A DNA stretch of 64,000 nt from the NCBI GenBank assembly GCA_943354965.1, contig CALRDN010000003.1, forward strand, positions 1-64,000, in the 5' to 3' direction. The stretch comes from Candidatus Peribacteria bacterium. Lineage in GTDB: Bacteria; Patescibacteriota; Gracilibacteria; UBA1369; UBA12463. The stretch's first letter is position 1. Each line of letters opens with the position of its first letter. The position numbers and the translations under genes were made by a program. Under the pieces are notes generated by a model. It was not told the DNA's origin and ran no database searches. It saw nothing but the letters and a program-made list of their open reading frames with translations. This document shows, piece by piece, positions 1-8,867 of this stretch.

Positions 1-411
1 CATAAGCGTACTATTCATCCCACAATTAGTATCGTGGAAAATGCTTTTCGAGATGACGTTCTCTCTCACTCTGCTCCCGATCAGATGCCCGTACTTGTTT
101 TTGAAGAAGGTCATCGGATTGCAGCACTCATTCAAGAATTTCGACATGCAAAACTTCTCCCCTATATCATTCCAACGATGGCATCCAATCCAACACCTCT
201 TGTCAAAAAACCCCTGTTTTCTACACCATGGGATACCCTCCGTGAGCTTCTTCTCGACCTAGGAGTTCGCCGCATTAACCTGGGGGGAATGCTTTCTGGT
301 CAATGTGTTGAAGTCGCCCATACTCAACTTCAAAGAGTCTTTTACGTTGAGACATCCCTACCTGTTCATCCTCCAAAAAATGAATTGACAGTAGACCACT
401 TCGGCCTGTAG
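1..411 (+). CDS. C-terminal part of a protein truncated by the window edge; possibly isochorismatase/cysteine-hydrolase-like
   Basis: Frame is open from base 1 (HKRTIHPTISIV..) to TAG at 409-411. The segment LLLDLGVRRINLGGMLSGQCVEVAHTQLQRVF resembles the isochorismatase-fold GVxTxxCVxxTAxxA region. Confidence 0.5.
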   Translation, partial: HKRTIHPTISIVENAFRDDVLSHSAPDQMPVLVFEEGHRIAALIQEFRHAKLLPYIIPTMASNPTPLVKKPLFSTPWDTLRELLLDLGVRRINLGGMLSGQCVEVAHTQLQRVFYVETSLPVHPPKNELTVDHFGL

Positions 412-414
412 TAT
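385..414 (+). promoter_or_regulatory. Sigma70-like promoter for the L10 leader/rplJL
   Basis: TTGACA (385-390), 18-nt spacer, TAGTAT (409-414), overlapping the end of the upstream ORF. Confidence 0.5.
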
Positions 415-420
415 CTCAGC

Positions 421-592
421 GCATCAGAGACAGGCGGCATCCCAACCGAAGCTGAAAAGCATAGGAAAACGGGTAGAAGTCCTCCCAAGATGGCATTAAG
501 AACACTCTTTCGAAGCTGAAATCCGAATAGTCGGATGAATAGCCTCATTATAAAGAGTTAAGCGTAAGTCTCTGCATGTCAGAGATTTTTTT
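421..592 (+). ncRNA. Ribosomal protein L10 leader-like element with attenuator terminator
   Basis: Long untranslated leader before rplJ with AGACAGGCGGCAU...CCUCCCAAGAUGG, resembling the L10-leader core, then a hairpin TCTCTG-CATGT-CAGAGA + T7 (569-592) before the rplJ start. Confidence 0.6.
569..592 (+). terminator. Intrinsic terminator/attenuator upstream of rplJ
   Basis: Perfect 6-bp stem TCTCTG/CAGAGA, 5-nt loop, run of 7 T. Confidence 0.7.
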
Positions 593-631
593 GTATATTA
601 CCCCTTTTATTTCTTAACCTAACCCCTACCT

Positions 632-1156
632 ATGGCTGCATCGAAAGCAAAAAAGCAGGAAATGCTCACTGAGGTTCAGGAATTGTTCGCGAATGGAAAA
701 TCATTCTTCTTCGCAGACTTCCGAGGACTTCCAGTAGCTGCTGTTTCAGCAATTCGAAAAGAGCTTCGGGCTAACAATGTCGGGTATAAGGTTGCCAAGA
801 AAACACTCATCCGCAAAGCTGCTGGCGAGCATGGTTATAAAGAGATTCCCCGTGAGGTCATGGAGGGCTCTGTAGCTATGACGGTTTCTTATGGTGATCC
901 TATTGCTCCGGCACGACTTCTCAAAAAGTTGAAAAAGACTTATGAGAAACTCGAGTTGCTCGGTGGACTTTTTGAAGGTCAGATTTTGTCGAGTAGCGAG
1001 GCTGCGCAATATGCTGCACTTCCATCAAAGGAGGAGCTCATCGCAAAGTTGGTCTACATGATGAAGTCACCAATTCAGGGTTTCCATGGTTCACTTCATG
1101 GTCTCCTTGCCAAGTTTGTTCGTACGGTTGATGCCGTCGCGAAACAAAAAGCTTAA
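632..1156 (+). CDS. rplJ: 50S ribosomal protein L10
   Basis: L10-like N-terminus ([50 protein letters not shown]), followed by L7/L12. Confidence 0.95.
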   Translation: MAASKAKKQEMLTEVQELFANGKSFFFADFRGLPVAAVSAIRKELRANNVGYKVAKKTLIRKAAGEHGYKEIPREVMEGSVAMTVSYGDPIAPARLLKKLKKTYEKLELLGGLFEGQILSSSEAAQYAALPSKEELIAKLVYMMKSPIQGFHGSLHGLLAKFVRTVDAVAKQKA

Positions 1157-1188
1157 TATATTATTTATTTCTCTCTAATTTAATTTTT

Positions 1189-1569
1189 ATGGAACTCAGT
1201 TCAAACGCAAAAAAAGTTCTCGACGCAGTCAAAGAGCTCTCAGTCCTCGACCTTGCTGGCCTTGTTAAGGCTATGGAAGAAGAGTTCGGAGTTACTGCTG
1301 CTGCTCCTATGATGATGGCTGCTGCCGGTGGTGCTGGTGCTGCTGCTGAAGAAGTTTCTTCAACAGTAACTGTTACCCTTCTCGATGGTGGTGCAAGCAA
1401 GATCAATGTGATCAAGGCTGTTCGTGAGCTTACAGGTCTCGGACTTAAGGAAGCTAAGGACCTCGTAGATGGTGCTCCAAAGCCAGTTAAGGAAGGAATC
1501 GACCGTGCAGAAGGCGAGAAAGTCAAGAAGACTCTCGAAGATGCAGGTGCTAAGGTTGAAATGAAGTAA
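1189..1569 (+). CDS. rplL: 50S ribosomal protein L7/L12
   Basis: C-terminal [33 protein letters not shown] and Ala/Gly-rich hinge. Confidence 0.97.
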   Translation: MELSSNAKKVLDAVKELSVLDLAGLVKAMEEEFGVTAAAPMMMAAAGGAGAAAEEVSSTVTVTLLDGGASKINVIKAVRELTGLGLKEAKDLVDGAPKPVKEGIDRAEGEKVKKTLEDAGAKVEMK

Positions 1570-1599
1570 ATCTTCGTTTCTTTATCTAAGAAACTAATA

Positions 1600-1628
1600 A
1601 AGACCCCGGGAAACTGGGGTCTTTTTTT
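1600..1628 (+). terminator. Intrinsic terminator after rplL
   Basis: AGACCCC...GGGGTCT stem followed by a T-run; also overlaps the stop of the convergent ORF, so possibly bidirectional. Confidence 0.8.
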
Positions 1629-1908
1629 ATGGAAATTCTGTACGACCTATCCAGAGAGGAAGCACGACGAAGTGGTGTAAAATGTCGGAGAGCAGAAGAG
1701 CTGCTCCAATCATTGTGAGCGTCTTGGACGTGTAAAAAAAGTGTGCGACAATTAGTATCAGTATTCCGATATATCCATGGTGGATTCTGGGTATATTCAT
1801 GTCTAACAGCTTCTGCGCGCTCGCATGCCATCCCTTCATCGATCCAAACATTACTCTGCCGATAATGGCTGCTAATTCTATTATGACCGTGAGGAGGAGA
1901 ATCTTCAT
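1627..1908 (-). CDS. Small integral membrane protein, unknown function
   Basis: 93 aa with several hydrophobic segments; fills the space between rplL and lplB; TAA stop. Confidence 0.55.
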   Translation of the reverse strand: MKILLLTVIIELAAIIGRVMFGSMKGWHASAQKLLDMNIPRIHHGYIGILILIVAHFFYTSKTLTMIGAALLLSDILHHFVVLPLWIGRTEFP

Positions 1909-1976
1909 GGCATTATTGTATCATATCTCTAAAAAAAAATGTTTACTCGCCCCGAAAACGTCTGTACTATGCGCCT

Positions 1977-2369
1977 ATGGAATACATAGCTACCAAAAAA
2001 GTTGCCGGAGGAAAGTTGCTTCGCGTGAAGTGTGATGTAGAGGGAGGAGTTTTGAGTAATGTATCTCTGACCGGAGATTTCTTCATGCATCCGGAGGAGG
2101 GCGTGAGTGAGTTGGAAAATGCACTGAATGGTATGTCGAATGAGACACCCGTGAGGGAGTTCGTATCAAAACTGAATGACCTTATTCATGAGCGTGGTTT
2201 TGAGCTGATTGGATTTAGCGCGAGCAATATTGCAGAGACGCTTGTAGAAGCGATTCGTGGAGGTAAGGATAGCTGGGGAAGTGGAGGTGTTGCGAGCGGT
2301 GAGGCCGGCAAGGATGATACTTCCAGTGGACTTGATGAATTAGTACGGTCAGCTATTTCCGGTAAATAA
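1977..2369 (+). CDS. lplB: Lipoate-protein ligase accessory subunit/C-terminal domain-like protein (LplB-like)
   Basis: KKVAGGKLLRVKCDVEGGVLSNVSLTGDFFMHPEEGVSELENALNG resembles the LplA C-terminal/LplB accessory domain; 6 nt before the ligase gene. Confidence 0.75.
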   Translation: MEYIATKKVAGGKLLRVKCDVEGGVLSNVSLTGDFFMHPEEGVSELENALNGMSNETPVREFVSKLNDLIHERGFELIGFSASNIAETLVEAIRGGKDSWGSGGVASGEAGKDDTSSGLDELVRSAISGK

Positions 2370-2375
2370 TTTTCT

Positions 2376-3164
2376 ATGGCACTTTCTGATATTTCTTGGC
2401 GCGTAATTGAGTTGGAGACGCATGATGCTTTTATGAATATGGCATTGGATGAGGCGTGCTGCGAGAGTGTGGCGAGTGGGGTGAGTAAGGCTACTATCAG
2501 ATTTTACCGATGGAACCCAAGCGCGGTTTCTATTGGATATTTTCAGAGCTTGGATGATGAAATTAATATAGAGGCATGCGTTGCGGGCGGTGTAGACGTC
2601 ATTCGTCGACGTACGGGCGGCGGTGCGGTATATCATGATTTCGATGGAGAGATTACCTATTCCGTGATGGTTCCGGAGAAAGATTTTTGTAGTACGGATG
2701 GCGTGCGACTTGGCATTACTGAATCATATCATGAGATATGTGGATGGATTATTAACGGATTAAAATTAGTTGGAATCGATGCCGAGTTTAAGCCGATAAA
2801 TGATGTAATCGTTAGTTCATCGGGTAAGAAAATTTCCGGAAATGCGCAGACGCGAAGAGGTGGTGTAATCTTGCAACATGGAACAATTTTGCTGACCGTT
2901 GACGTGAAGAAGATGTTTTCTTTATTAAAAGTTGGGAAAGAAAAAATTGCCGATAAAATGATTGCGGCCGTTGAGGAGAGAGTGACTTCCGTGGCTCAGG
3001 TGCGGCCAGAGGTGACTCGCGAGGAGGTCTATAGCGCCCTGATGAGTGCATTTACGAGTGGGAAGACTTTTGAGGTGGGAACGTGGACCACAGAGGAGTC
3101 TGCGCGCGCAGAAGAGCTCGTACAGGAAAGATACCGGACGAAAGAGTGGAATGAGATGAGGTAA
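2376..3164 (+). CDS. lplA: Lipoate-protein ligase A catalytic subunit
   Basis: RRRTGGGAVYHDFDGEITYS and INDVIVSSSGKKISGNAQTRRGGVILQHGTILL motifs; lacks the fused C-terminal domain. Confidence 0.85.
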   Translation: MALSDISWRVIELETHDAFMNMALDEACCESVASGVSKATIRFYRWNPSAVSIGYFQSLDDEINIEACVAGGVDVIRRRTGGGAVYHDFDGEITYSVMVPEKDFCSTDGVRLGITESYHEICGWIINGLKLVGIDAEFKPINDVIVSSSGKKISGNAQTRRGGVILQHGTILLTVDVKKMFSLLKVGKEKIADKMIAAVEERVTSVAQVRPEVTREEVYSALMSAFTSGKTFEVGTWTTEESARAEELVQERYRTKEWNEMR

Positions 3165-3165
3165 T

Positions 3166-3840
3166 CTACTTCCTTCTGAGGTAGACGAGTTGGTAGAGGG
3201 CGGCTGCGAGAAGGGCGCCGAGGATAGGGCCGGCGAGGTAGACGTACCAGTTGGTCCACATGTTTGAGATAAGGGCTGGGCCGAACCATCGGGCCGGGTT
3301 CATGGCGGCGCCTGTGAGAAGACCTCCTACGAGAATGTCCATAGTGATCACTGAGCCGATTATGACTCCTGCGGTGTTGCTTCGAGTTTCTTTTTGATCA
3401 ACAGCAACAGAGAAAATGACGAGTACAAGTACAAAGGTAAGGATAGCCTCAATAATAATTCCTGAGACAGGAGAGAGTCCGCCGACGAGTGATGGAACGC
3501 CGTATTCGGTGACGAGGAGGTCGACGAAGATGAGTTTGAGCGCGAGCGTAGCGAGCGCGGCTCCAAGAAGTTGAGAAATAATATACGACACACCCTCCAT
3601 GATGCGCATTTTTTTCGTGGCCATCATGGCGATTGATACAGCCGGATTGAAGTGAGCTCCGGAAATATGTGCAAATGCATAAATACCTACCATAATAGCC
3701 AGTCCATGCGCCACTGCGACGCCTAGAAGATCAAATGTTCCAAATGTCTGGCCAACAATAACCGATCCAGCTCCCATGAATATGAGAAAAAACGTACCGA
3801 GAAGTTCAGCGAGATATTTTCTCCAATCTTGAGGATGCAT
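3166..3840 (-). CDS. Aquaporin/MIP family channel
   Basis: Two NPA boxes (HFNPAVS, MNPARWFGPAL) and six hydrophobic segments. Confidence 0.93.
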   Translation of the reverse strand: MHPQDWRKYLAELLGTFFLIFMGAGSVIVGQTFGTFDLLGVAVAHGLAIMVGIYAFAHISGAHFNPAVSIAMMATKKMRIMEGVSYIISQLLGAALATLALKLIFVDLLVTEYGVPSLVGGLSPVSGIIIEAILTFVLVLVIFSVAVDQKETRSNTAGVIIGSVITMDILVGGLLTGAAMNPARWFGPALISNMWTNWYVYLAGPILGALLAAALYQLVYLRRK

Positions 3841-3973
3841 AGTGGGGTGGGTTAGGTAGTGATTTATGTAAGCTAACGTTTCGTATTGTACCTCGGGGAG
3901 TATACTTTCGGCTTTACGTTTATGTTGCGTGAAATATTTTTTATATTTTATTACTTTTTGAGAGAGAGGAGTC

Positions 3974-4012
3974 AGTTCCTATTTTTTTATATATAGAAAT
4001 ATATAAGGAACT
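3974..4012. other. Inverted repeat/hairpin in the pdhC-aquaporin spacer
   Basis: AGTTCCT (3974-3980) pairs with AGGAACT (4006-4012), extended by AT pairing; no T-run on the reading strand. Confidence 0.45.
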
Positions 4013-4065
4013 TATAAGAAATCTCCAGGGTTACTGCGGGGCGGATATTCGGCTATACCCACCTA

Positions 4066-5331
4066 TTATTGTAGCTTCGACATTAGCGCATTCATAAATC
4101 GGGCGGCGACGGCGCCGTCGATGAGACGGTGGTCAAAGGTGAGGGAGAGGCCCATGGTTTTGATGAGGTGCGGTGCGGCTGTTGGATTTGCAGGGTCGAG
4201 CGCGAGGGTATCGCGTATTTTGCCGAGGCCAAGGATGGCAGACTGCGGATAATTAATGACTGGAGTAGCAAAATCGCCGCCTACAGAGCCATAGTTCGTG
4301 ATCGTGAAGCTTCCGCCTGACATTTCATCGAGCGTAAGTTTTTTCGACTTTGCTTTTTCGGCAAGGGTGACAATTTCTTGGGCAATCGCGTAGAGATCTT
4401 TCTTGTCAGCGTCTTTGATAACCGGAACGAGGAGACCCTCTTCTGTATCGACCGCTATGCCAATATGATAATAATTTTTGGTAACAATTTCTTCCGTAGA
4501 TTCATTAAGTTCACTATTTACTATTGGAAATTCTTTGAGTGTTTGCGTGACGGCCTGCACAATGTAGGCAAGGAAGGTGAGTTTGATATTTTGAGCCTGT
4601 GCTGCGGCTTTTTCTGCTTCTCGTTTATTGAAAAGATTTGTAATATCGAGTGTATCAAAGTGCGTAACAGGAACGGTATGTTTGTGCGATTCAGAGACGT
4701 GATCACCTACGGCTTTTCTGACTCCTCTGTATTCCGTAACGGTGACCGGACCGGGGAAAGTTTTTGATGATAGTGCGGTCGATGTCGGCTTGACTGACGA
4801 TATAGCCATAACGTCCGCGTCGGTGATCATTCCGTTTGAGCCGGAGCCCTTTATGGTTGATAGATCTACGCCAAGCTTGAGGGCGAGATTGCGGGTTCCT
4901 GGTAGGATTTTTGGTTGTATTGATAGATTTAAAGCTGGAATCTCTGCCCGGGCAGAAGGCGTGGCTGCTGGAATCTCTCTATTCGACGCGTCGATTGAGC
5001 CAACTACACCTGGTCCTTTATCTGGAGGAGGAACTGCGGCTGTAGCCGTTGCGGGTAAAATTGCAGATGTCGGTGCAGTAGGATTATATGCTTCTCCCTT
5101 ATCAGTAATCACTACGAGCGTGTCGCCGACTTTTATGGTTTCTTTTTCTGCATGAAATGTCTTGGCAATAACTCCCGCTCGAGGAGATGGAATTTCTACG
5201 ACGGCCTTGTCGGTTTCAATTTCTACCAGGACTTGGTCGGATTTCACCTCATCGCCTTCTTTCACGCGCCATTTGACGATTGTTCCTTCGTGAATTCCTT
5301 CGCCGACGTCTGGAAATTTGAATTCAAGCAT
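4066..5331 (-). CDS. pdhC: Pyruvate dehydrogenase E2, dihydrolipoamide acetyltransferase (single lipoyl domain)
   Basis: Lipoyl domain EIETDKAVVEIPSP, peripheral-subunit-binding region, catalytic FDHRLIDGA. Confidence 0.93.
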   Translation of the reverse strand: MLEFKFPDVGEGIHEGTIVKWRVKEGDEVKSDQVLVEIETDKAVVEIPSPRAGVIAKTFHAEKETIKVGDTLVVITDKGEAYNPTAPTSAILPATATAAVPPPDKGPGVVGSIDASNREIPAATPSARAEIPALNLSIQPKILPGTRNLALKLGVDLSTIKGSGSNGMITDADVMAISSVKPTSTALSSKTFPGPVTVTEYRGVRKAVGDHVSESHKHTVPVTHFDTLDITNLFNKREAEKAAAQAQNIKLTFLAYIVQAVTQTLKEFPIVNSELNESTEEIVTKNYYHIGIAVDTEEGLLVPVIKDADKKDLYAIAQEIVTLAEKAKSKKLTLDEMSGGSFTITNYGSVGGDFATPVINYPQSAILGLGKIRDTLALDPANPTAAPHLIKTMGLSLTFDHRLIDGAVAARFMNALMSKLQ

Positions 5332-5341
5332 ATGTATTATA

Positions 5342-6337
5342 TTAAGAGGCCATTACGGTCGTAATTGCATTTTGAATTTGCTGAGCGTTAGGGAGGTACC
5401 ATTGCTCCGCCTGTAAGTATGGCACAGTTATGTCAGGTGCTGCAACGCGGTGGATGGGACTCTTGAGAGAGTAAAGGAGTTTTTCGGCTACCAGGGCGGC
5501 GATTTCGGCTCCCGGCCCGAAGGACTTCACTGCCTCCTGGACGATTACCAGGCGGCCGGTTTTTTCGACGGAGGCGAAAATAGTTGCTTGATCGATTGGA
5601 GAGATTGTACGCAGATCGATTAGCTCAACTGAATACTGTGCTGTTGTCGGATTTGTTTTGAGATTTTCCATAGCTGCCTGTGCCTCTCGAACCATTGCTC
5701 CCCATGCAATGACGGTAATGTCCGTACCTTCCTGGAGAACGTTTGCGACACCAATCGGTACGATATAATCTTCGAGGGGAACTTCTTGTTTGATGGCCCT
5801 ATAGAGTCTTTTCGGCTCCATGAAGATTACCGGATCCGGATCACGAATTGCCGCGAGGAGAAGACCTTTCGCATCGTATGGCGTGGAAGGATATACCACT
5901 TTTAGACCTGGAGTATGGGCAACAAATGTCTCGATAGATTCGGAGTGATGCTCGAGCGCTTTGATTCCGCCTCCACTTGGAACGCGCACTACCATCGGAA
6001 CGGTGTAGCGTCCTCGTGAACGATTGCGCATGCGTGCCGCATGCTGCAACATTTGATCAAGCATCTGATGATAAAATCCATCGAACTGAACCTCGACAAC
6101 CGGCTTGAATCCGTACATCGCGAGGCCAATCGCCATACCAGCGATTCCTGACTCCCCTAGCGGCGAATCAAAGACTCTGTCCTCCGTAAATTGCGCCTGT
6201 AATTTATCCGTAACGCGAAATACTCCACCATCTTTTCCAACGTCCTCACCAAAAATTAGCACTGACGGATCTCGCTCCATTTCCTGCTTGAGTGCGAGAT
6301 TAATTGCTTCGACGATATTTAGTTTTGGATTTTCCAT
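5342..6337 (-). CDS. pdhB: Pyruvate dehydrogenase E1 beta subunit
   Basis: FGEDVGKDGGVFRVTDKLQAQF..RVFDSPLGESGIAGMAIGLAMYGFKPVVEVQFDGF typical of E1 beta. Confidence 0.95.
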   Translation of the reverse strand: MENPKLNIVEAINLALKQEMERDPSVLIFGEDVGKDGGVFRVTDKLQAQFTEDRVFDSPLGESGIAGMAIGLAMYGFKPVVEVQFDGFYHQMLDQMLQHAARMRNRSRGRYTVPMVVRVPSGGGIKALEHHSESIETFVAHTPGLKVVYPSTPYDAKGLLLAAIRDPDPVIFMEPKRLYRAIKQEVPLEDYIVPIGVANVLQEGTDITVIAWGAMVREAQAAMENLKTNPTTAQYSVELIDLRTISPIDQATIFASVEKTGRLVIVQEAVKSFGPGAEIAALVAEKLLYSLKSPIHRVAAPDITVPYLQAEQWYLPNAQQIQNAITTVMAS

Positions 6338-6342
6338 GACTA

Positions 6343-7440
6343 TTATATTTGTGGCAAATTACGAAGGAGTTCTTCTTTCTGTGCTTGTAGCTGCGGTGGA
6401 AGTACGGCATATGTGTAGTCAAACATATCTGATGGATTGTAGATTATCGCCTGAGCTTTTTCTACAATTGCCTCAATTTCTTTTTCATATTTCGCCGTGA
6501 GTTGATCTTCGGTCTCTTGAGTCCAAAGATTTTTTGACGCCAAATATTTTTGTAAACGTATCAATGGATCTCGTGGTTTCCATAGTTCGACTTCTTCCGG
6601 ATCACGATATTTTTTCGCATCATCAGAGGTAGTATGGTCGCCTAGACGATAGGTATATGCCTCAATCAATGTAATGCCCTCGCCTCTAATAGCTCTTTCT
6701 CGTGCGGTTTTTACGGCTACATACATTCCAATCAAATCATTCCCATCAACCTGGATTCCTGGGACTCCATAGGCGATTGCCTTCTGCGCGATTGTCGTTG
6801 ATGCCGTCTGATAACTTCTCGGAACAGAAATTGCCCACTGATTATTTTGACAAATTAATATCGTATTTGGTTTGAATACGCCGGCGCAGTTCATAGCCTC
6901 ATGGAAATCTCCTTCGCTCGTCGCACCATCTCCAAAAAAGGCGACTGCTACTTTTTGCTCTTTTTTCTTTTTCATACCAAGACCAACTCCTACCGCATGG
7001 AGCATTTGAGAGCCAACGACGATTGATATTGGCACGCAGTTCACGTTTTCCGGAGGACGACTTCCCATCTCATTACCCATCCAGTAGGAATACATATTTT
7101 CAATGGGAATACCATGGAGCCACATAATTCCGAGCTCACGAAATGCCGGCAAGAGCCAGTCTTCGGGCTTCATCACCAGTCCGGCTCCCATCTGTGTCGC
7201 CTCTTGTCCGCGAATTGAGGCATATGTTCCCATTCTCCCAGTACGCTGAAGATTATTTGCCTTCTGGTCGGCCATTTTCATAAAGAGCATTTTTTCGTAT
7301 GCTTGCTTGATGAGCTCATCTGTTAGTTCAGGTGGTCGAAGCGCTGATACAGCTGGATCGGCGGATATAACGCCGTTTTCATCCATGATCTGGAGGCGCT
7401 TACCTAGGAGAGGGTCGAACTGAGAAAAAATATCGGACAT
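6343..7440 (-). CDS. pdhA: Pyruvate dehydrogenase E1 alpha subunit
   Basis: TPP-binding GDGATSEGDFHEAMNCAGVFKPNTILICQNN. Confidence 0.95.
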   Translation of the reverse strand: MSDIFSQFDPLLGKRLQIMDENGVISADPAVSALRPPELTDELIKQAYEKMLFMKMADQKANNLQRTGRMGTYASIRGQEATQMGAGLVMKPEDWLLPAFRELGIMWLHGIPIENMYSYWMGNEMGSRPPENVNCVPISIVVGSQMLHAVGVGLGMKKKKEQKVAVAFFGDGATSEGDFHEAMNCAGVFKPNTILICQNNQWAISVPRSYQTASTTIAQKAIAYGVPGIQVDGNDLIGMYVAVKTARERAIRGEGITLIEAYTYRLGDHTTSDDAKKYRDPEEVELWKPRDPLIRLQKYLASKNLWTQETEDQLTAKYEKEIEAIVEKAQAIIYNPSDMFDYTYAVLPPQLQAQKEELLRNLPQI

Positions 7441-7492
7441 TTGATAGCGTTATCGTACGGTATTTAAGATTCTTTGTGAAGGATAAGCTGCC

Positions 7493-7720
7493 TTATTTGC
7501 ATGGACCGGAAGACACTCCATACGCTACTCTTATACAGGCGTCACCGTTACCCCAAGAGCCACTATTATTGCTGCCGTCATCTTCGTCACCTATAACTGC
7601 CGCAACGAGAGCTGTCGTATCCCGAACTTCTTGCGCGATTTTCGGTAAGGGTAGGTGACAGCCTCCGCGAGTTTCGCGCCCATCATCTTCCCCTAGATCT
7701 GCTAGTGGTAACTTGTTCAT
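7493..7720 (-). CDS. Small hypothetical protein between lipA and pdhA
   Basis: 75-aa ORF filling the operonic gap; Gly/Asp-rich, no recognised domain. Confidence 0.4.
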   Translation of the reverse strand: MNKLPLADLGEDDGRETRGGCHLPLPKIAQEVRDTTALVAAVIGDEDDGSNNSGSWGNGDACIRVAYGVSSGPCK

Positions 7721-7751
7721 ATTTTTAAGATTATATTTTCGGAAGGTAACT

Positions 7752-8717
7752 TTACTTACTATTGTCGGATTTTACAAGTGTTTTCACAAAGAGTTCTCCA
7801 GCTTTGTATGAGCTTCGCACCAGAGGGCCGGAAGCTACATAGATAAAACCGAGGTCGAGACCGATTTTTTCAAGTTTCTTGAACTGGTCGGGATGGACGT
7901 ATTCTTTTAGGGAAATATGCGTCTCCGATGGGGGAAGATATTGACCAAGCGTGAGCATATCCGTTCCGACGTCGCGGAGATCTTTCATGGTCTGAATTAT
8001 TTCTTCCTCTGTCTCACCAAGTCCAAGCATGATGGAAGATTTTGTGTAGATATTTTGTGCGATTTTTTTTGCATTTTTTAGTACTTGAAGCGATTGCGCA
8101 TATGCTGCGCGGCCGTCTCGTACAAATTTCGTGAGCCCTTCAGTTGTCTCTATGTTATGCGCAAATACGACGATGCCACTTTCTAAAATTACCTTGAGGG
8201 CGACCGCGTTTCCTCGCAAATCCGAGGCGAGCATCTCGATGAGAATTTTTGGATTTTCTTTGTGAATCGCGCGAATACATTGTGCAATATGTGCGGCTCC
8301 GCCGTCCGGAATATCGTCGCGCGCCACCATCGTCAAAACAATATAATCGATGTTCATTTTCTTGATCGATTGGGAAATTTTGTAGGGCTCGAGAGGATCA
8401 ACCTCTTGATGTGGATTGCCAGTCTTCACGGCACAAAATCGGCAGCCTCGCGTACAGGTCTCGCCCAGGAGCATAAATGTCGCCGTTCCGCCGCTCCAAC
8501 ATTCGGAGAGGTTCGGGCAGTGTGCCTCCTCGCAAACCGTCTTTAAACCGGTAGTTTGAAGCTGTTTTTTGATTTTTTCGAAGGATTCCGTAGATGGCGG
8601 ACGGATCTTGAACCACTCGGGAAGTGCTGGGCGTTTCTGGGTCTTCATAGCATGAAGATTAGCTGATTTTAGTGTGGTCGTCCACGCTTCAGCAGAAGTG
8701 TCCTTTGGGGCAACCAC
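7752..8717 (-). CDS. lipA: Lipoyl synthase (radical SAM)
   Basis: Auxiliary-cluster motif CEEAHCPNLSECW and radical SAM CTRGCRFC. The start may be internal, at MKTQKRPALPEWF. Confidence 0.96.
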   Translation of the reverse strand: MVAPKDTSAEAWTTTLKSANLHAMKTQKRPALPEWFKIRPPSTESFEKIKKQLQTTGLKTVCEEAHCPNLSECWSGGTATFMLLGETCTRGCRFCAVKTGNPHQEVDPLEPYKISQSIKKMNIDYIVLTMVARDDIPDGGAAHIAQCIRAIHKENPKILIEMLASDLRGNAVALKVILESGIVVFAHNIETTEGLTKFVRDGRAAYAQSLQVLKNAKKIAQNIYTKSSIMLGLGETEEEIIQTMKDLRDVGTDMLTLGQYLPPSETHISLKEYVHPDQFKKLEKIGLDLGFIYVASGPLVRSSYKAGELFVKTLVKSDNSK

Positions 8718-8808
8718 AACCCTTTCTTTGATTATGTCATTTTTTAGCTTTACTTTGCCTATTTTTACTCATTAATACGTCTCTATCCCACAATTAGCCT
8801 CTAAGCTA

Positions 8809-8837
8809 TTTACATAATAGTCAAAATTTGGTACAAT
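8809..8837 (+). promoter_or_regulatory. Sigma70-like promoter for the pilus operon
   Basis: TTTACA (8809-8814), 17-nt spacer, TACAAT (8832-8837), about 30 nt before the ATG. Confidence 0.65.
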
Positions 8838-8867
8838 GACTGGATATAAAAAACAAAAGAAAAACAA

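Noticed and set aside
2349-2636. 95-aa minus-strand ORF overlapping lplA
   Set aside because: Antisense to a confidently identified gene.
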